Program-made: the position numbers and the translations under genes
Notes under the pieces: model-generated
What the model was told of the DNA's origin: nothing
The model's input: only the letters and a program-made list of their open reading frames with translations
Databases searched by the model: none
Shown here: positions 35,591 to 54,180 of the stretch, one piece after another
How the letters are laid out: each line of letters opens with the position of its first letter
How positions within the stretch are numbered: position 1 is the first letter of the stretch
Assembly: GCF_003945595.2 (NCBI RefSeq)
Contig: NW_024104312.1
Coordinates: 496,001 to 560,000, forward strand
Length of the DNA: 64,000 nucleotides
Source of the DNA: Pipra filicauda
Lineage: Eukaryota; Chordata; Aves; Passeriformes; Pipridae
Direction: 5' to 3'

Positions 35591-37570
35591 CTGTGAAATA
35601 AATGCACAATAGAGGTTAAAGTATTCAATTCTGTTGAACACAGTGTATCCTATGCTATACAGGCATGTGAGATGATGTCATAATCTGTTTCTGGGTCCTG
35701 GCACACTTGTGCTACAGTGCACACACAAGATTTCATGTATGTATTTTACATTGGATTCATGGTAAAATTTATAGAGGAAATAAACTGCTGAGGAGTTTTG
35801 TGCTTGAAACATATTTTCAGGGTATTTGTTGCATGGGAAGACAGAGTCACTTTTGGGAATGAGAGAGGACATGGCAGTAGAAGAGAGGAATAAGCTTGGG
35901 AGCAGGAAGAAACATTAATTTATATAGACAGTGCAAGAATTGCAATGGGCAACAATAGTGAGGATGGAAATCTTGAGCTTGACAGTGATCTGAAGAGGTG
36001 GAAGTAGTTAGAAGTACTACTTCTAACTTAAAGTAATTAGGTACTTAATGTAGTTAGAAGTAGCAAGACAGAGTTCTATTCTGTTCTCCTTTAATAACCT
36101 TTGCTTACCTATTATGTTTTTAAAGGGTAACAAAAATATATTCTTCTTTGGCAGAGACAGCAATGCTATTCCAGCCTAGAGAAAACAGAAATAAAATTAG
36201 AGAAGATGCAAAGCATATCTCCATAATTTTCTCCAAGGTGGCTTGGGAGACAAGTCATCACATCTGCCTAGTAGGCTTTTATGCACCAGTAAGAGTTACA
36301 ACAGCCTGACAAGTTGCATAATGCTGTACCCTAGGACAGTACATGAACATGTACATATTCCCAGGCCATTGCAAAGGCAAACTAAAGCATGTTAGCTAAC
36401 ACATTTTTCTTTGTATTTGTGACAAGCTAAAAGGACATGTACAGGCAGTTATTCCAGCTCAGTTGATACACAGTAAGTCACATTATCTGATCCATGTATC
36501 TAAGCCCTAAAGCTTACGTGATGTTAATTTCTGCCTTCATCCATGTCCCGTATCAAACGTCAAGGAACACTGGTGAAAGCATGATTTGTTATGGTGTCTT
36601 CAAAAATAAAGGGAAAAAGGAGAAGGAAATTATACAGCTACAGTAAATACAGGCAAACATAATTTCCTGAACCTTTTCAGTTTATCTTGGCATGAGAAAT
36701 AATAACTGAGAAATAAGCGTTTGGGAGGTACATTATTAGAACTGAGATTTTACACTGATAGGTGGGAAAGGAAAACCATTAACAAGTAGCAAGGTTTGTT
36801 CTTTTTTTATTATTCATCAACTTAAAGCCTGAACTCTGTGGCATGATGGGCAATTCATGGGGCTAAAATAATTAAAGCAGAGTGATGTTCCATGGTAAGG
36901 AAGTTCAGTATCTGCTTCTTGCAAATGGAATTCTAACATTTCTTTTGATGTTAGCAGTACTATCCTGAGAAGGATCTGTGGACTGCTGAGTTGTGAAATG
37001 TGCTGTTAGATTATGGGCAGGGACACTCACTTCCTACCAGCTGTGCCAATCCATTCCAGCCCAGCTGCACCTGCATTTTTTATTGTTTTTTTCTTTCTTT
37101 TCATCCTTTACTAGCCATGGCAGTTTCTTATTTTGATTTATTCTACCTCAGCTGTAAGGGAGTGGTTATAAAGAACAAGCAGACTTCCAGGATGGAGTCA
37201 ACAAGTGTTGGTTTAAATTTTGTCCTTCGGCATCTTTTTGCCTAAGACTTCTTTCAACCAGTTGAGATCCCTTTCGTATTTCCTCGCAGTATAGCTTGTG
37301 GTGTCTCATGCTCTCTAGTGTGTTCCATGTGTGTCACAGGTTGAGAGATGCTATAGTTTATTTGTATGAACAAAGCATCAGTTGCTTAGGGATACATTTG
37401 CCTCTAACTTGTAATTTCCTTCATTTACTTGTGCATTGCACTCTGTTAATATTACCAGTTTTCGGTAGCACCCATGGGAAGATAAATCTTTGATGGTCTT
37501 TTATATGATCCTTTTGCTCTCCCCCAGATTTTCCACCTTCTTGAAAAATGGCTTATGGAGTATAATGTGA
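35591..37570. other. intronic sequence with one short inverted repeat
   Basis: Apart from the structure at 36006-36028, nothing was recognised in this block. Confidence 0.45.
36006..36028. repeat. perfect inverted repeat (11-bp arms, 1-nt spacer) plus direct half-copy
   Basis: AGTTAGAAGTA at 36006-36016 and TACTTCTAACT at 36018-36028 are exact reverse complements around one C. The left arm, as GTAGTTAGAAGTAG, occurs again at 36050-36063. Confidence 0.75.
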
Positions 37571-37577
37571 AAAATTA

Positions 37578-37722
37578 AATATATATATATATAAAATATA
37601 TGATATATGATATATAATATATAATATATTATATTATATATTGTATATTATATATTATATATTATATATTATATATTATATATTATATATTATATATTAT
37701 ATATTATATATTATATATTATA
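37578..37722. repeat. AT microsatellite ending in a 7-base TATATTA tandem array
   Basis: A plain (AT)n start passes through ATATGATAT-type variants into a regular array of the 7-base unit TATATTA from about 37641 to 37722, roughly 11 to 12 copies with little variation. All bases are A or T except a few G. Confidence 0.92.
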
Positions 37723-37729
37723 GTAAAGA

Positions 37730-43574
<5,845 letters not shown>

Positions 43575-43575
43575 G

Positions 43576-43640
43576 TTTTAGAGTTGTACTCGATGATCCT
43601 TGTGGATCCCTTCCAACTCAGAATATTCTGTAGTTGTGTG
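43576..43640 (+). mobile_element. CR1 LINE 3' tail, short fragment
   Basis: GTACTCGATGATCCTTGTGG followed by ATCCCTTCCAACTCAGAATA and TTCTGTAGTTGTG matches the last 60 or so bases of a CR1 3' end (ACTCGATGATCCTTGTGGGTCCC type). It is severely 5'-truncated. Confidence 0.85.
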
Positions 43641-45145
43641 GTTTTTTCCTTTAAGACACCGTGACTTTATTCAGTAAATATTGTTATTAGTGCAAAGCAT
43701 ACTGATACACATATGCTTTACAAAATGCAAAGATGCATTTGAAGTACAAGTATCATGTACACTGTACAGGTAGCAGCTTAGGAAGTGCCTGCATATGGTT
43801 GCTTTTAGGCTCAACAGGAAATGTTAGTCTGTTTGTGTCAAAGGTGGGTAGCTAAACTGATAGTTCTCCTTTTGATAACTACATCCTTACCTTTGTTGAC
43901 CATAATCTGTTGCTCGCACTTAAAATAAACTAGCTTAAAGCTGACTACCCTCAAAGAATAGCCTCCTTTCCAGTCTTTCTTATGCACTTTCTAAAGCATG
44001 TGACGTACTGAGGACTTGTTTACAGCACCCTTGATATTTCTAATATGAGTGTCAATATGTATCGGATTGTGAAAATGGTGCCTCTAGTTTGAGAGGCCTA
44101 TCCACGTAGTAATGGCATTGCTGTGGCTGAATTAAGTTTGCTGTTCATTGCATTCTCTGAGGTACATCCTCTACTCTTTAGCAATTGAATCTATCACCCC
44201 CTGTAATAGCTGTCTTTTTTCAAAAAACACCGCCTGACTCTTTGAAACACTGAAAACATTCATCTCTTAAGAAACCTGTGATAAAAAAAAAATTCAGACA
44301 GGGTCTAGTTTCCATAGTATTGGAGTAAATAAAATGTATCTCTTTTAGCTGATTAAATTATCCCAGTTTGGGGGGTTTTACTGGTCTGACCTGAGTTCAG
44401 AATGTAAAGTTCTCCATCTAATGTACATAAATCAGGCATATAGATGTAACATTCCAATGTAATGATATAAAAAATCATTCTGCAATGTGTTATTTTTAGC
44501 TTGATCAAGACAGTTCTTTAGGTGAACATACATACCTTGATCAGTAATTATGTTGTCCAGCACTCTCAGATGCCCCCTCTTTATTGTAGTGGGACAATCA
44601 TTAGCAGATTAAATTTAGATGAAAGACTTGCACATAAAAGCTTAATAGAGGCATCCAGGTGCCTAAACTGAGAACAAAACCTTCTATTATGTGACAGGAG
44701 AACCCCAGACAAATGCATAGCAATAGTAAAACCAGTACTTTTGAAGTGCAAGTTCACTTTCCACTTTCTCATTGTGCTCATAAAAGTGGTTGTGTAAAGA
44801 CAGTTCCTTTTTGTAGAGACAAAGACAGAGGTTTTAGCCATAGTCCCAAAGCAAAGAAAGAGGCATCACAGTTGGACTCCATCTTTGGGCTCTTAATAAG
44901 TAGCTTGGTGCCCGTCACAGAAAGTAGCAGAGTAACTAAGATGTCTTTCCACACCCTTGTGTAACAGCTGTTCCCACTAAGTGGATGCCAACAAAACCAG
45001 TTGAATTTCAAAACACTCAGGTACTATTTTCTACAGAAATCAACTTCTTCTGGAAAGCTCCTTTCTATCCGCTTGTCCTCCAGCCTGTACTCTCCATTCA
45101 GGAATAGTCCCATTCAGGACTTTTCGTTGAACTTAAGGAGCTTTC
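43641..45145. other. intronic sequence, nothing firmly recognised
   Basis: GAGGCATCCAGGTGCCTAAA near 44648 faintly resembles a motif of old amniote repeats. No exon was seen. Confidence 0.4.
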
Positions 45146-45149
45146 TCTG

Positions 45150-45460
45150 AATAGCAGCCCATCCCCAGGATACTTGGCCACAGACTCCATTTTGTTGTCA
45201 TGTGTGACACTGCTGAGGATACATTCTATCTCATTTTCAGCTCATTAATCAGAATGCTAAACACTATCAGTCCCAGTATCAACTCATGTGGGATGCCCCT
45301 TGTAACTGACCACCATCTGAATGTTTTATTGCTGAACACAACCCTTTGAGCTTGGCAGGCCAACTTTGGAGACACTTTGTAGTCCACTTATCCAAACTCT
45401 GTATCAGTTTGGTTACATGAGCACGATAAACAGCTCCTTAGGCAAACTCTGTGTTTCTGT
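45150..45460 (-). mobile_element. ancient CR1-like LINE fragment (reverse-transcriptase region), antisense
   Basis: CTCATTAATCAGAATGCTAA, CACTATCAGTCCCAGTATCA, TGTGGGATGCCCCTTGTAAC, CCACCATCTGAATG and ACAACCCTTTGAGC follow the order of the reverse complement of a CR1 RT region (AAGAATGTTAAACAG, CTGGTCCCAATACTGA, CTGGGGAACACCAC, CGGCCACCAGCTGGA). Divergence is high, so this is older than the CR1 copies with a clear tail. Confidence 0.7.
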
Positions 45461-46916
45461 TGTGAACCTAATCCTTCGAAAAGGATTTACTAGAAAAGAA
45501 ATGGTTGTGGAGGAAAGATTGTGTCTCCTGCTTTTTTGAAAATGCTATAGTTAATTTCCAGGCTTGTTCATTCAGTGCTGCTGCTTTCGTTCCCCTAATC
45601 CATTTCTTAGAATGTTCTTTTCCTCCTGAATCTCATGCAGTAAATAAACTGCCAATTAAGGGAGGAAAGTGGGGGGGTAAGTTTTCTGGTCGTTTCTGAA
45701 TACAAAACCCCAAACCTCTTTGTCATCCAAACAGAAAGAAATACCTTGGAGGCTGTTCAGCCCCTGAGCCACATTTCCTTCTTTGTTGCCAGGGCATTGA
45801 GTGAACACCAAACCCAGAAAAGCTATGACAGGTTCTTACTTATTGTGCCCACAATTAGTCTTGTGGGCTACTGTTAATGTTAGAAACTGCTTTTAAAAAA
45901 CTGTTCTCCACTATGATGGAAAGTATAAGGCAGACACTGTCAATATTAGAGGCCAGTCAAAATAATTAGCACCTGTGCAGAGTGCATTTTCTTCTTCACA
46001 TAGTCCAAAGTGGAAACCTTGTAAAATTTTTCAGATTTTGACCCCTATTAAATATGATGCCTTTGAAAGGATCAAAACCAAAAAAAACCCCACATAATTT
46101 AAAGCAATGGTGTCTGTTACCTTTCACTTTTTGCTGCTTTTTGAGGAAGAAAAAAAAATAGATAAGCATCATGGATAAGGTCCAGATCTGATATAAATGC
46201 CTGACGCTTGCATTAAATAGATTTAAGGTGATTTACAAGAGCTGAGGATCATGAAACAGGGGTTTTTTTTCTTTTATAGGTGGGTGGTTCTTTGGTGGAG
46301 AGTCCAAGATAGATTACTTTTGGAAGACGTCCTTGGGAGGGCAAATAATTGGCAAATTTCAGCAAACCTCCTCAGTTTTTATCCATAAAAACAAGCTTTG
46401 TGTGAACCCTTTTTCCAAACACTCCTGCACACACAGATGCAATGACTGGACCTCCTACATAGTAACCCTGTACAGGCTGTATTATTCTGTGATTCCTCTT
46501 AAGGACAGCTCATCCAAAGTCCAGTTCCTCTGGCTTTATGTAGAGTTGTGAAACTCACTCAACAGTCTGTGTTTTGAGGCACTGACATATAGAATTGCAT
46601 ATTCAGGAAGAATTAAGAGGTGCATGACAATCCATCCAGGATGGATAATCACATGAACATGAACTCTAGGTTTAATGTGTTTGACAAAATACTGTGTGTG
46701 ATCATTGGATATGTAAACAGGGTAATTTCAAGTATGAGTACAGGAGATGCATTTCTTTGTATGGGGTGTAGACCTTTGACTCCTGTCATATCTGATGTCT
46801 GCATTGCCAGATCACTTAGCTCCCTAGTTCATTCTTTGCTCTTAGCTTCTTGATTATCCACAGGGCACAGAAGTGAGTTGGTGCCCTGTCTTTCTCAGGG
46901 ACCAAACTGTCCTTTT
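45461..46916. other. intronic sequence, nothing recognised
   Basis: No named repeat or exon. Short A-runs lie at 46080-46087 and 46149-46157. Confidence 0.45.
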
Positions 46917-46945
46917 TAAATAAATAAATAAATAAATAAATAAAT
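46917..46945. repeat. (TAAA)n microsatellite, about 7 copies
   Basis: Seven perfect TAAA units followed by TTTAAT. Pure arrays of this length are usually polymorphic. Confidence 0.95.
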
Positions 46946-46949
46946 TTAA

Positions 46950-49900
46950 TGCAATTTGTTGGTAGTTCACTCCAGGAAGTATTTCTGGAAGGTAGTATGG
47001 ACAAGACTATACTCTTTTTGGCACCTCTTTCTAGTCCTTAAATGCAGCATCAGAAGATTCATATTCCCACATGCCCTGATGACATTCTCCAGTGCACACA
47101 ACATAGACTCTCAGTTCCTTGCTAAAAACTCTCCAATGTGGGAAACTGTGACATGGATCTCTCATAATGTAGCAGATACTGAGAAATACAAACAAAATAA
47201 TTCTTATGTCTAAAAACTGAAGGAATGCAAATGAGACCCTCAGAGAAAAGTATTATGTAGTATGAGACAAGTACTACCTATCATGAATGTGGCCAGCCTG
47301 CTCAGTGAAGAGCTAGACCCTGAGCAGTGTGTGTAGAGCCACTCTGTAGTTGTGCACATACAACTGTGTGTATGGTGATCTGGGTGCTAGGGATCACTTC
47401 TTGGAGTGGATATATTTTAAAATGTAGGTTTAGCTACTTCTCCAAGTCTAATCTCCACAGGTCAAAAATGAGTACTTACGAATTTGCAAAGTTCAGGGAT
47501 AATACTGGAAAATTTCCCATAAAGTTGGGGAAAAGGACTCCAGGAGCTTATCTGGGAGCAAGTCAAAGGATAGCTTGATCTTAGCTTATTAGGATCTGCA
47601 GGAGAAAATAACATTTCTTTATTAAGAAAGAGGGCTTGCCAATTTAGCAAAGGTTCAACAAGATCAAGTGACTGGAAGTTCAAAGAGATGTCCAGATTAA
47701 ATAAGGGTAGTATCCTTCATCAGGGTTCCAATTATGCATTGGAATAACTTATCAAAGTTCGTGATAGATTATCCATTATTGTAAATTTTTAAATCAAGAC
47801 TGAATGTTTCTCTAAAAGTTATGCACTAATAGAGCACAATTTGATTTTGCAAAATCCTATGGCCTCTTTTATGCAAGAGCTAAAAATTATCCTTTCTGAC
47901 TGTATCATTTTAATAAGTGTTTAACTAGGACTTTGTTTTCCTCTCAACTGAAGCCACCTAAGCTCCCAGGCAAATGAAATCACACATAATCTGCATGTAA
48001 CAACTCATTGCAATTTTAATATTGAAGAGAGGAAAAGTTCTTTGAAACTTTGTAGAAGTTTTCCAAATTCCCTCCCGTATCACTTTTCTTTCTAAATCTC
48101 TCATTTCAAAATGCTTTATAATAAGATATATACCTGACCATCTTTTTGCTAGTGTCAGTTTTTGGCACTTCCGTCTTGACTTTCAGACATATGCAGAGAT
48201 GCAGACTGAGTAGCTGTTGGGTGATACTTTTGCATGGCAGTGATGTGAGATGTCTTTGAGACAGCTCTCCTCTGCTTTATTTAGATTGGTCATTGCCATT
48301 GTGCTTCTGCATGTAGAGGCTGAGACCTCCTTCCTCTCTCCCTTTGCTGATTTGAAGTTAGAATGTGTTATCTGAGATTTAAAAGTTCTCAGCAAAAACT
48401 TTCCCAGTCTTTTGAATTTCAAGAGATTTTAATGATATGCCTCTCGTAGGGTTTTTTCTCTTCTTGCAAGACATCTCTCTAATTTACCAACTGAGAAGTC
48501 CCTGGATTATTTCCTTTTTGCCTCTAAAATGTAATCTCAGTACCTTATGTGCTCACAAGGGTCATGGAGTGCAAAGGCTATAAGAAAACTGAGGAGCTTT
48601 TTAAAAACCGTATAAGGAGCTTCTTCACAGGTGTTTTTCATCTCCAACAACTCTTTGCACAGGGTTCAGGAAATGCAGAGTGTATTGAGAAAGGTGATTA
48701 TCCTTACTGGTTTTCTTGATACCCAAAGCAAGTACAGCAGCTGGGAAAAACCCCAGCTTCCCTTTCTGATTTTTTTAATATTTGTCTTTTTGCCAGTCAC
48801 GTTATTTTCCATTATAGGATTTAGGCAAACATTTTCAGCAATTTGGGCTGGAAAGTCTGTGATTTTATACCGCTTGGGATCTATGTAAGAAAAGACCAAT
48901 TTCTTCAGGTCTAGGGATGGTTTTTCTTTGCTGACCTCTGAAAGGCCTGTGGAATTGTTGCTTCACAAGACTCTGGAATATAGAAGTGGAGAGCATTACT
49001 TAGCAGGATGGCCTTTAAGTAGCAGAGGTTTTCCTTCTTAGACTTGCTAAAAGCCTTATGGCTCATCATTCTTCCCCTGTAGACTGTATAGGCTCCGGAA
49101 TCAAGGAAATTCTTCTTGTAGCAGCTTTGGGGCTTTAAGAAATTCCCCCAGAAATTAAAGTTATTAAAGAGAAAATACAAAGTTTGTGTATCTTTTTTCC
49201 AAATTACTCAGGAAGAAAAGCATGTAAACAGTAAAGAAACAGAAACTAGGAAATTCTGAGCTACAGTCAGCAGCTCTGTAATAAGAAGTTAGAATCATGC
49301 TTAAATATAACATCTTAATTTTGCCTAAGGAGAAACAGCATACTTCAGAAGAGGAGAATGAAGAAAATAAAAGTATTGCATTTCATTAAATGGTCATCAG
49401 GAATTGTAAAGAAAATGTTTATAATGCTTCAGGAGGAACCAGCCTCCCAACAGGGTGACTGCACTACATTTCAAAATGCACTCTATGACAGCTTCATTTT
49501 TAATACAAGTGCAGAGAAAACAAGGGCTATTGCATTCTCTCACCATGCCTAGAGGGACACAGACTTTCTGTTTCAAAACTGCTTCTCATCCCTGTCCAGT
49601 TTTCTTAGAGAAAAGTTCAAATGTGGAATCATGATCATTTATTCTCAATTAATTCACAATTTATTCACAATTAATACATTGTGCATCCCTGCAAGTTTTT
49701 ATTAGTTTAATTTTTTTACATTGTGAATAGGTTTTTTAGAGAAAAAGGCCGGTTCATGTAAGTTCATAGTTAAATAATGTTTCAGAATACTCCAAAAATG
49801 TGCTAGAATGACAGTCCTTTGGTCATATCATGTTAAAAGCTGTAGACATAAGTTATGGTTTTATTACACTAATGATATGGCTAGTCAAATTATGAGCAAC

Positions 49901-50150
49901 AGTCAGATAGATGGTTTATAAATCAAGTGAAATAAGTGCAGTGAATTTAATCCACACAAAGACTTAAAATGAAGATTTTAAATTGTGTGCAGTGGCTTGT
50001 TGTGGAATTATAGCTTTAATTTAATTTTTTAATCCCCAACAACCATATACTTGTGTTTTTCTATTTGCTGTTGATACTATGTGTGGAGAGCAGCAGCCAC
50101 AGTCAGTGGTGTGGGGATGTGGCTCAGTGGATTCTAAATGCAGTCCTTAA
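46950..50150. other. intronic sequence, nothing recognised
   Basis: At 49646-49680, ATTCACAATT occurs twice in a very AT-rich stretch. No exon or repeat family was seen. Confidence 0.45.
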
Positions 50151-50154
50151 CAAA

Positions 50155-50245
50155 ACTGGTCACTAGGGCCCTGATCCAACAAAGACATAGCACATTTCTA
50201 GCATTACACACTGTGACCATTTCCATTGATTTCAGATACAATAAA
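50155..50245 (+). repeat. decayed amniote interspersed repeat (same family as 21.35 kb)
   Basis: AGGGCCCTGATCCAACAAAG, TTCTAGCATTACACACTGTG and CCATTTCCATTGATTTCAG fit an old bird/turtle motif (GGGCCTGATCCTGCAAAG, CTTTACGCACTGTGAGTAG, CCCATTGATTTCA). Family name unknown to me. Confidence 0.45.
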
Positions 50246-50249
50246 TCAG

Positions 50250-51140
50250 AATTAAAAGAAGATGTGTAAGTATTTGGTAGAGTACTAAGCAGTCAACACT
50301 ATCATGGAGCTTCTCCTGGGACAGCAGAGCTACAAGCCCCTTCCATAGTGCCTAAAACTGAACTCAGATTTTTGATGCCAAATCTATTTCACAAAACATG
50401 GTAGCTTACTGCCTTAGATCTCTGGGTCAGTTATTTATGGCAGCAAATCTCCATAATGTCAGCCATGCTTAACATTATTTCTTACAGCATCTAAGGCTCG
50501 GTGTTTTGGTGTATGGTCTTTGGTATGCTGCTTAGCTATTGTAAAATCCCACTCATTTTTTTAAAACTCACTATTGCTTTATGATATATTTTGAAGTGTG
50601 TCTTCCTGTCTCTTTTAGATACTGCAGTGGTATCTACTTGCTATTTGTCTAGATGGTTCGCTGTTGCAGGCTTAATTCCAGGAAGAATTTTTAAAAACCT
50701 GACAAGCACAGGCTTTGAAGTACTGCTCACATAAAATGGCATTGCCTCAACAGCTCACAAAAGCATCCTGTTCCACCCAAAAGGAACAGGCAAGATAGTG
50801 CTGGCAGAAAATGATCTCTTAGTAGTTATATTTTCTTCCCCTACAGCGCTGAGTATTTTTTCAGCCACCCTAAGAGGCCCATTGTAATAAATTGATTGAG
50901 TTTGAAAGCTTGTCCAGTTTCACTATAAATTCTGTAAGTGATTCTCTTCCATCTTAAAATATTGTTTATTACTTCTAGCTCTACTATATGTTCCTCTGAA
51001 TTTCAGGAAAAGCCATAGTCTGTGTTCCTGAAGCAAGAAGTGGAGATGCTTGGTAGCATTCCAAAGGAAATTGCAGATGTTTCTGCAGACTTTCAATTTA
51101 CTATTCAGGAAAATTAAATGAAATATTTTGTTTTGGAGCA
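50250..51140. other. intronic sequence, nothing recognised
   Basis: No named repeat or exon. Confidence 0.45.
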
Positions 51141-51144
51141 GATT

Positions 51145-51197
51145 AAAAAAAAAAAAACCAAAAGCCAAAACCAACCAATGAAACAAACAAACAAACC
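51145..51197. repeat. A13 tract followed by C/A-rich and (AAAC)n sequence
   Basis: Thirteen A at 51145-51157, then CCAAAAGCC and CCAACC words, then AAACAAACAAACAAACC at about 51180-51197. Confidence 0.85.
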
Positions 51198-51571
51198 CCA
51201 CCAGATTATTTTCCTGTGATGACTTGAAGCATCAACTGAAACCATTGCTTAGTGAAAACATTGAAAGGACAAAAGAATTCTTTTAGATTGAATCAAAAAA
51301 TGGGAAAAGAACAAAAAAGTCAGGTGACTCCCACAGTTGGTTAGACCTAGAATGAAACATTTACTTTCCTTTTCAGGCTTTGTAACAATTTTCAATAAGA
51401 TTTGTAATTTGTATCAATTTTGAGGTGAAAATTATTTTAGAGTAAGTTGGGTTTTAAAATGTACCAAAAAAAATTCCAGTGTTTCTTAACTGGAATAATT
51501 TAGTCCAAATATGTTAATTCAGATTTTTGGCCAGTTTTATCCAACCTATTCACCAAATTACTTTTTTCGGT

Positions 51572-51645
51572 TTTTTGGAGGAAGTTTTTTTGTTTTGCTT
51601 TTTGGAGGGAGTTTTTTTGTTTTGCTTTTGGAGATGGGTTTTTTG
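51572..51645 (+). repeat. 27-base tandem repeat, about 2.7 copies
   Basis: The unit TTTTTGGAGGAAG followed by TTTTTTTGTTTTGC occupies 51572-51598 and recurs at 51599-51625 with one change (GAA to GGA). A partial, more diverged third copy runs to about 51645. A chance open frame across it gives a Phe- and Gly-rich repeated peptide. Confidence 0.9.
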
Positions 51646-51675
51646 TGTATGTCCTCAAATCACATTTTTAAGAAA

Positions 51676-51720
51676 CTGCTTTGTTTGTTTGTTTACTTTC
51701 TTGTTTGTTTGCCTGTTTGA
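51676..51720. repeat. interrupted (GTTT)n microsatellite
   Basis: CTTTGTTTGTTTGTTTAC, then CTTGTTTGTTTGCCTGTTTG. It is close to the reverse complement of the AAAC run 500 bases upstream. Confidence 0.85.
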
Positions 51721-51724
51721 GCAA

Positions 51725-53715
51725 TTCATAATCTGTCAGATTTTGGTAGTTCAAGCAAAATCTCATCAAGCTGGAGGAGAAAAATGCCATTCAAGTAAAA
51801 ACTATATTAGAATGTGTTCCACAGATTTAGTAATAAAGCATTCTTTTTTCTAAGAGGTCTTTGAGATATTTGCATCTCTGGATATGTCTCAACTATTTCC
51901 TCAGGACAACAAAAATAGGGTGTTTTGTGGCTGATCATAATTTGTTTAATGCTCATGAGATGTTTGGGTTGCAGCTTTCCTCTTTTTGTTTATTTGCTGC
52001 CAAGCTTTTCCTTTGTTTTTCTCAGGTAGGTCAGGGCAGAAAGATGCTGCACTTCTCAAAAGATCAGAAGTCCCACTGCCTGGGGCCAGATGTTAATAAA
52101 ATATTCCTTTGATTTCTTTTTTTTCCTCCAGTCTCTTCCTCCCCTAGCACAGCAGATGAGAGTGAGTCCCTTTTCCCCTTACATTCAGCTATATGTCATC
52201 TTGAATTTAGTCTGAGATTTCAGTCAATTTGACTCTGAGGGAAGGGGTTCCTGAGGCAAATATTTCCCTTTCTTTATTTCAAACACTTGCCTGAAAATTA
52301 ATTGTGCAGATTGAAGTTAGTTCATTTCTCATGTTTGCATTGGCAACACAACAATATGGAAGTAAACCTGAAGTTCACTGCTCTGAACAAAACGTAATTT
52401 TTTCTTCTGCATGAACTATTTAAAAGTTCCCAAAACACATGCTTTTGCACTAAATAACACTAACTAGGTGATAGTATTAAATTCTCCTCTTAGTAGAAAT
52501 CTCTTATTCTCATTAATACTAATGATAAATATTTAAACTCACTATAAATATTCTCCAATAGTTATTTTTATAGCACCAGTAAGTTAGAACCCTAAACGGA
52601 GACTGTACAAAGGTGTTAAACCCAAGCTTGTAGGTGAATTAAAATAAAAATCACGTTGAAATTAATTTTGATGGTGGAACATTAAAAGCTTGTGAATATT
52701 TTCAATAGCCATGATGGCATCATAATTTAGTACATCCTTTCTCACATATATTCTAGTTTTTCTACCCCATCTGCCTCTTTTATTCTCAGCTGCTACCATG
52801 ATAGCCCCTCAGGACAGCATAATCTTGTTAGTTGCAATGCCATAATCTGCTGCTAATGTGAGAGTGGAAGGCAAAAAAAAAAAGAATCTGTGTATACTAC
52901 GCATATTAAAACATTTCCCCTTCTCCTTCTCAGACTGGAGGCTTAGAGAAATTAAGAAAAATTGTTTTATTGTCTATAAATCATATAAACTATTCTATTA
53001 CAGTTAAGTGAATCTTACCATTATTCTTCATTTTTCTTAATAAAGAACCTTCTGCATTGCATTTCACTACAGTTCTTGCCAGCTGGAAAAATCCTCTGCC
53101 CAAGAGATTTCCGACCCAGTTTATTGCTGCAGCACAAGGAACCTGCTTCACATTGATCTAGAATTTCAGACAATGCATAATGCCTTTCTTAGAAGCTAAT
53201 GCATGCACACTACATGCTCCAAATAGGCTTCTGTTATGCTGGAGAGAAGACAAACACACTGGCGTAAATAAATTGTACATGTCGTGACAATAGTTCCCTT
53301 TCCAATCCAACAGCTGGAAGCAGAAAGGTTGACTGAAGATGAAAGGGGATCCCTCCAGTACAGGTTCCAGCGTTCTTGGGAAACAGATGGACTGAAATGG
53401 AAAATGGAACTAAAACAGGCCACAAAATTCACTGCCAGAAGAGATTTTCTTTTTATCCATGGCAGTGCCAGGTTTTACTAGAAAGAAGTGTGCCATGTCA
53501 TAGAAACTAAAGATAGTAATGAACTGGAATCACCTTTGTTCTCTCCCAACCAGTGCAGGATTGTTCCACGTATATTTTCTAACTTTGTGTAGTCTGATTT
53601 GTAAAAACTTGTGAAGTAAAGCATTTATCTGCCATTTTTAGGTTATTTCACCCCAGCGGTTTTAGGAGAATTTTTCTTAAGCTTTCAGACTACATTTCCT
53701 TTCTTTTTCCCATTA
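51725..53715. other. intronic sequence, nothing recognised
   Basis: AT-rich unique-looking sequence with an A-run at 52873-52884. No exon or named repeat. Confidence 0.45.
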
Positions 53716-53719
53716 CTTT

Positions 53720-54180
53720 TAGTTTTATCATCTTGGACTCCCTCAGGCAGCTTTTCCCAGTGCCTGCTTTTTGTCATTTCATATTCTTCTGTGTATCTGC
53801 TATGTTTCTCTGCAGTTGCCATGATATTTTTTTGTAAGACCTCTTGTTAAATGTCATTTGCAGATGTCATTACTGTTCTGTTTACTTCCTTCTTCCACTA
53901 ATGAAGATGTGAAATAACACAGAACCCATCATTGCCCTTACTAGGTGCTTTCTGTCAGCCTGAGAGGCTGCTGTTAATCGGTACTCTTCCTTTGTGGTCC
54001 TTCAGTTTGCATTCATTCCCCATGACAGTGCTCTTATCTAAGTCTTTCTGAATTAATTTTTCAAGCAGATTTTTCTGAGACACTGTAGGAAAGGTTTTGC
54101 TGATATTTCAATCCAGCTTCATTGCTTCTGCTGTTTTCCCTTGTACATTAGGGATTTTGGCCAGACAAAAAGCAAATGAG
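53720..54180 (-). mobile_element. ancient CR1-like LINE fragment (reverse-transcriptase region), antisense
   Basis: ACTAATGAAGATGTGAAATA, GTCAGCCTGAGAGGCTGCTG, TAATCGGTACTCTTCCTTTG, CAGTGCTCTTATCTAAGTC, TTTTTCAAGCAGATTTTTCTG and GAGACACTGTAGGAAAGG match, in order, the reverse complement of an old CR1 RT region (GAAGATGTTGAACAG, GAGAGGCTGCC, ATCACTACTCTTTGGGTCC, CAGTGTGCTCTTGTCCAG, TATCAAGCAGGATTTC, GAGATACTGTGTCGAAGG). The left limit is uncertain. Confidence 0.72.

Noticed and set aside
51145..51720. Large inverted structure between the AAAC run and the GTTT run
   Set aside because: The complementarity is only simple-sequence and is interrupted; no unique sequence pairs.
51527..51853. 108-codon Phe-rich frame
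   Set aside because: Produced by the T-rich 27-base tandem repeat and the GTTT microsatellite.
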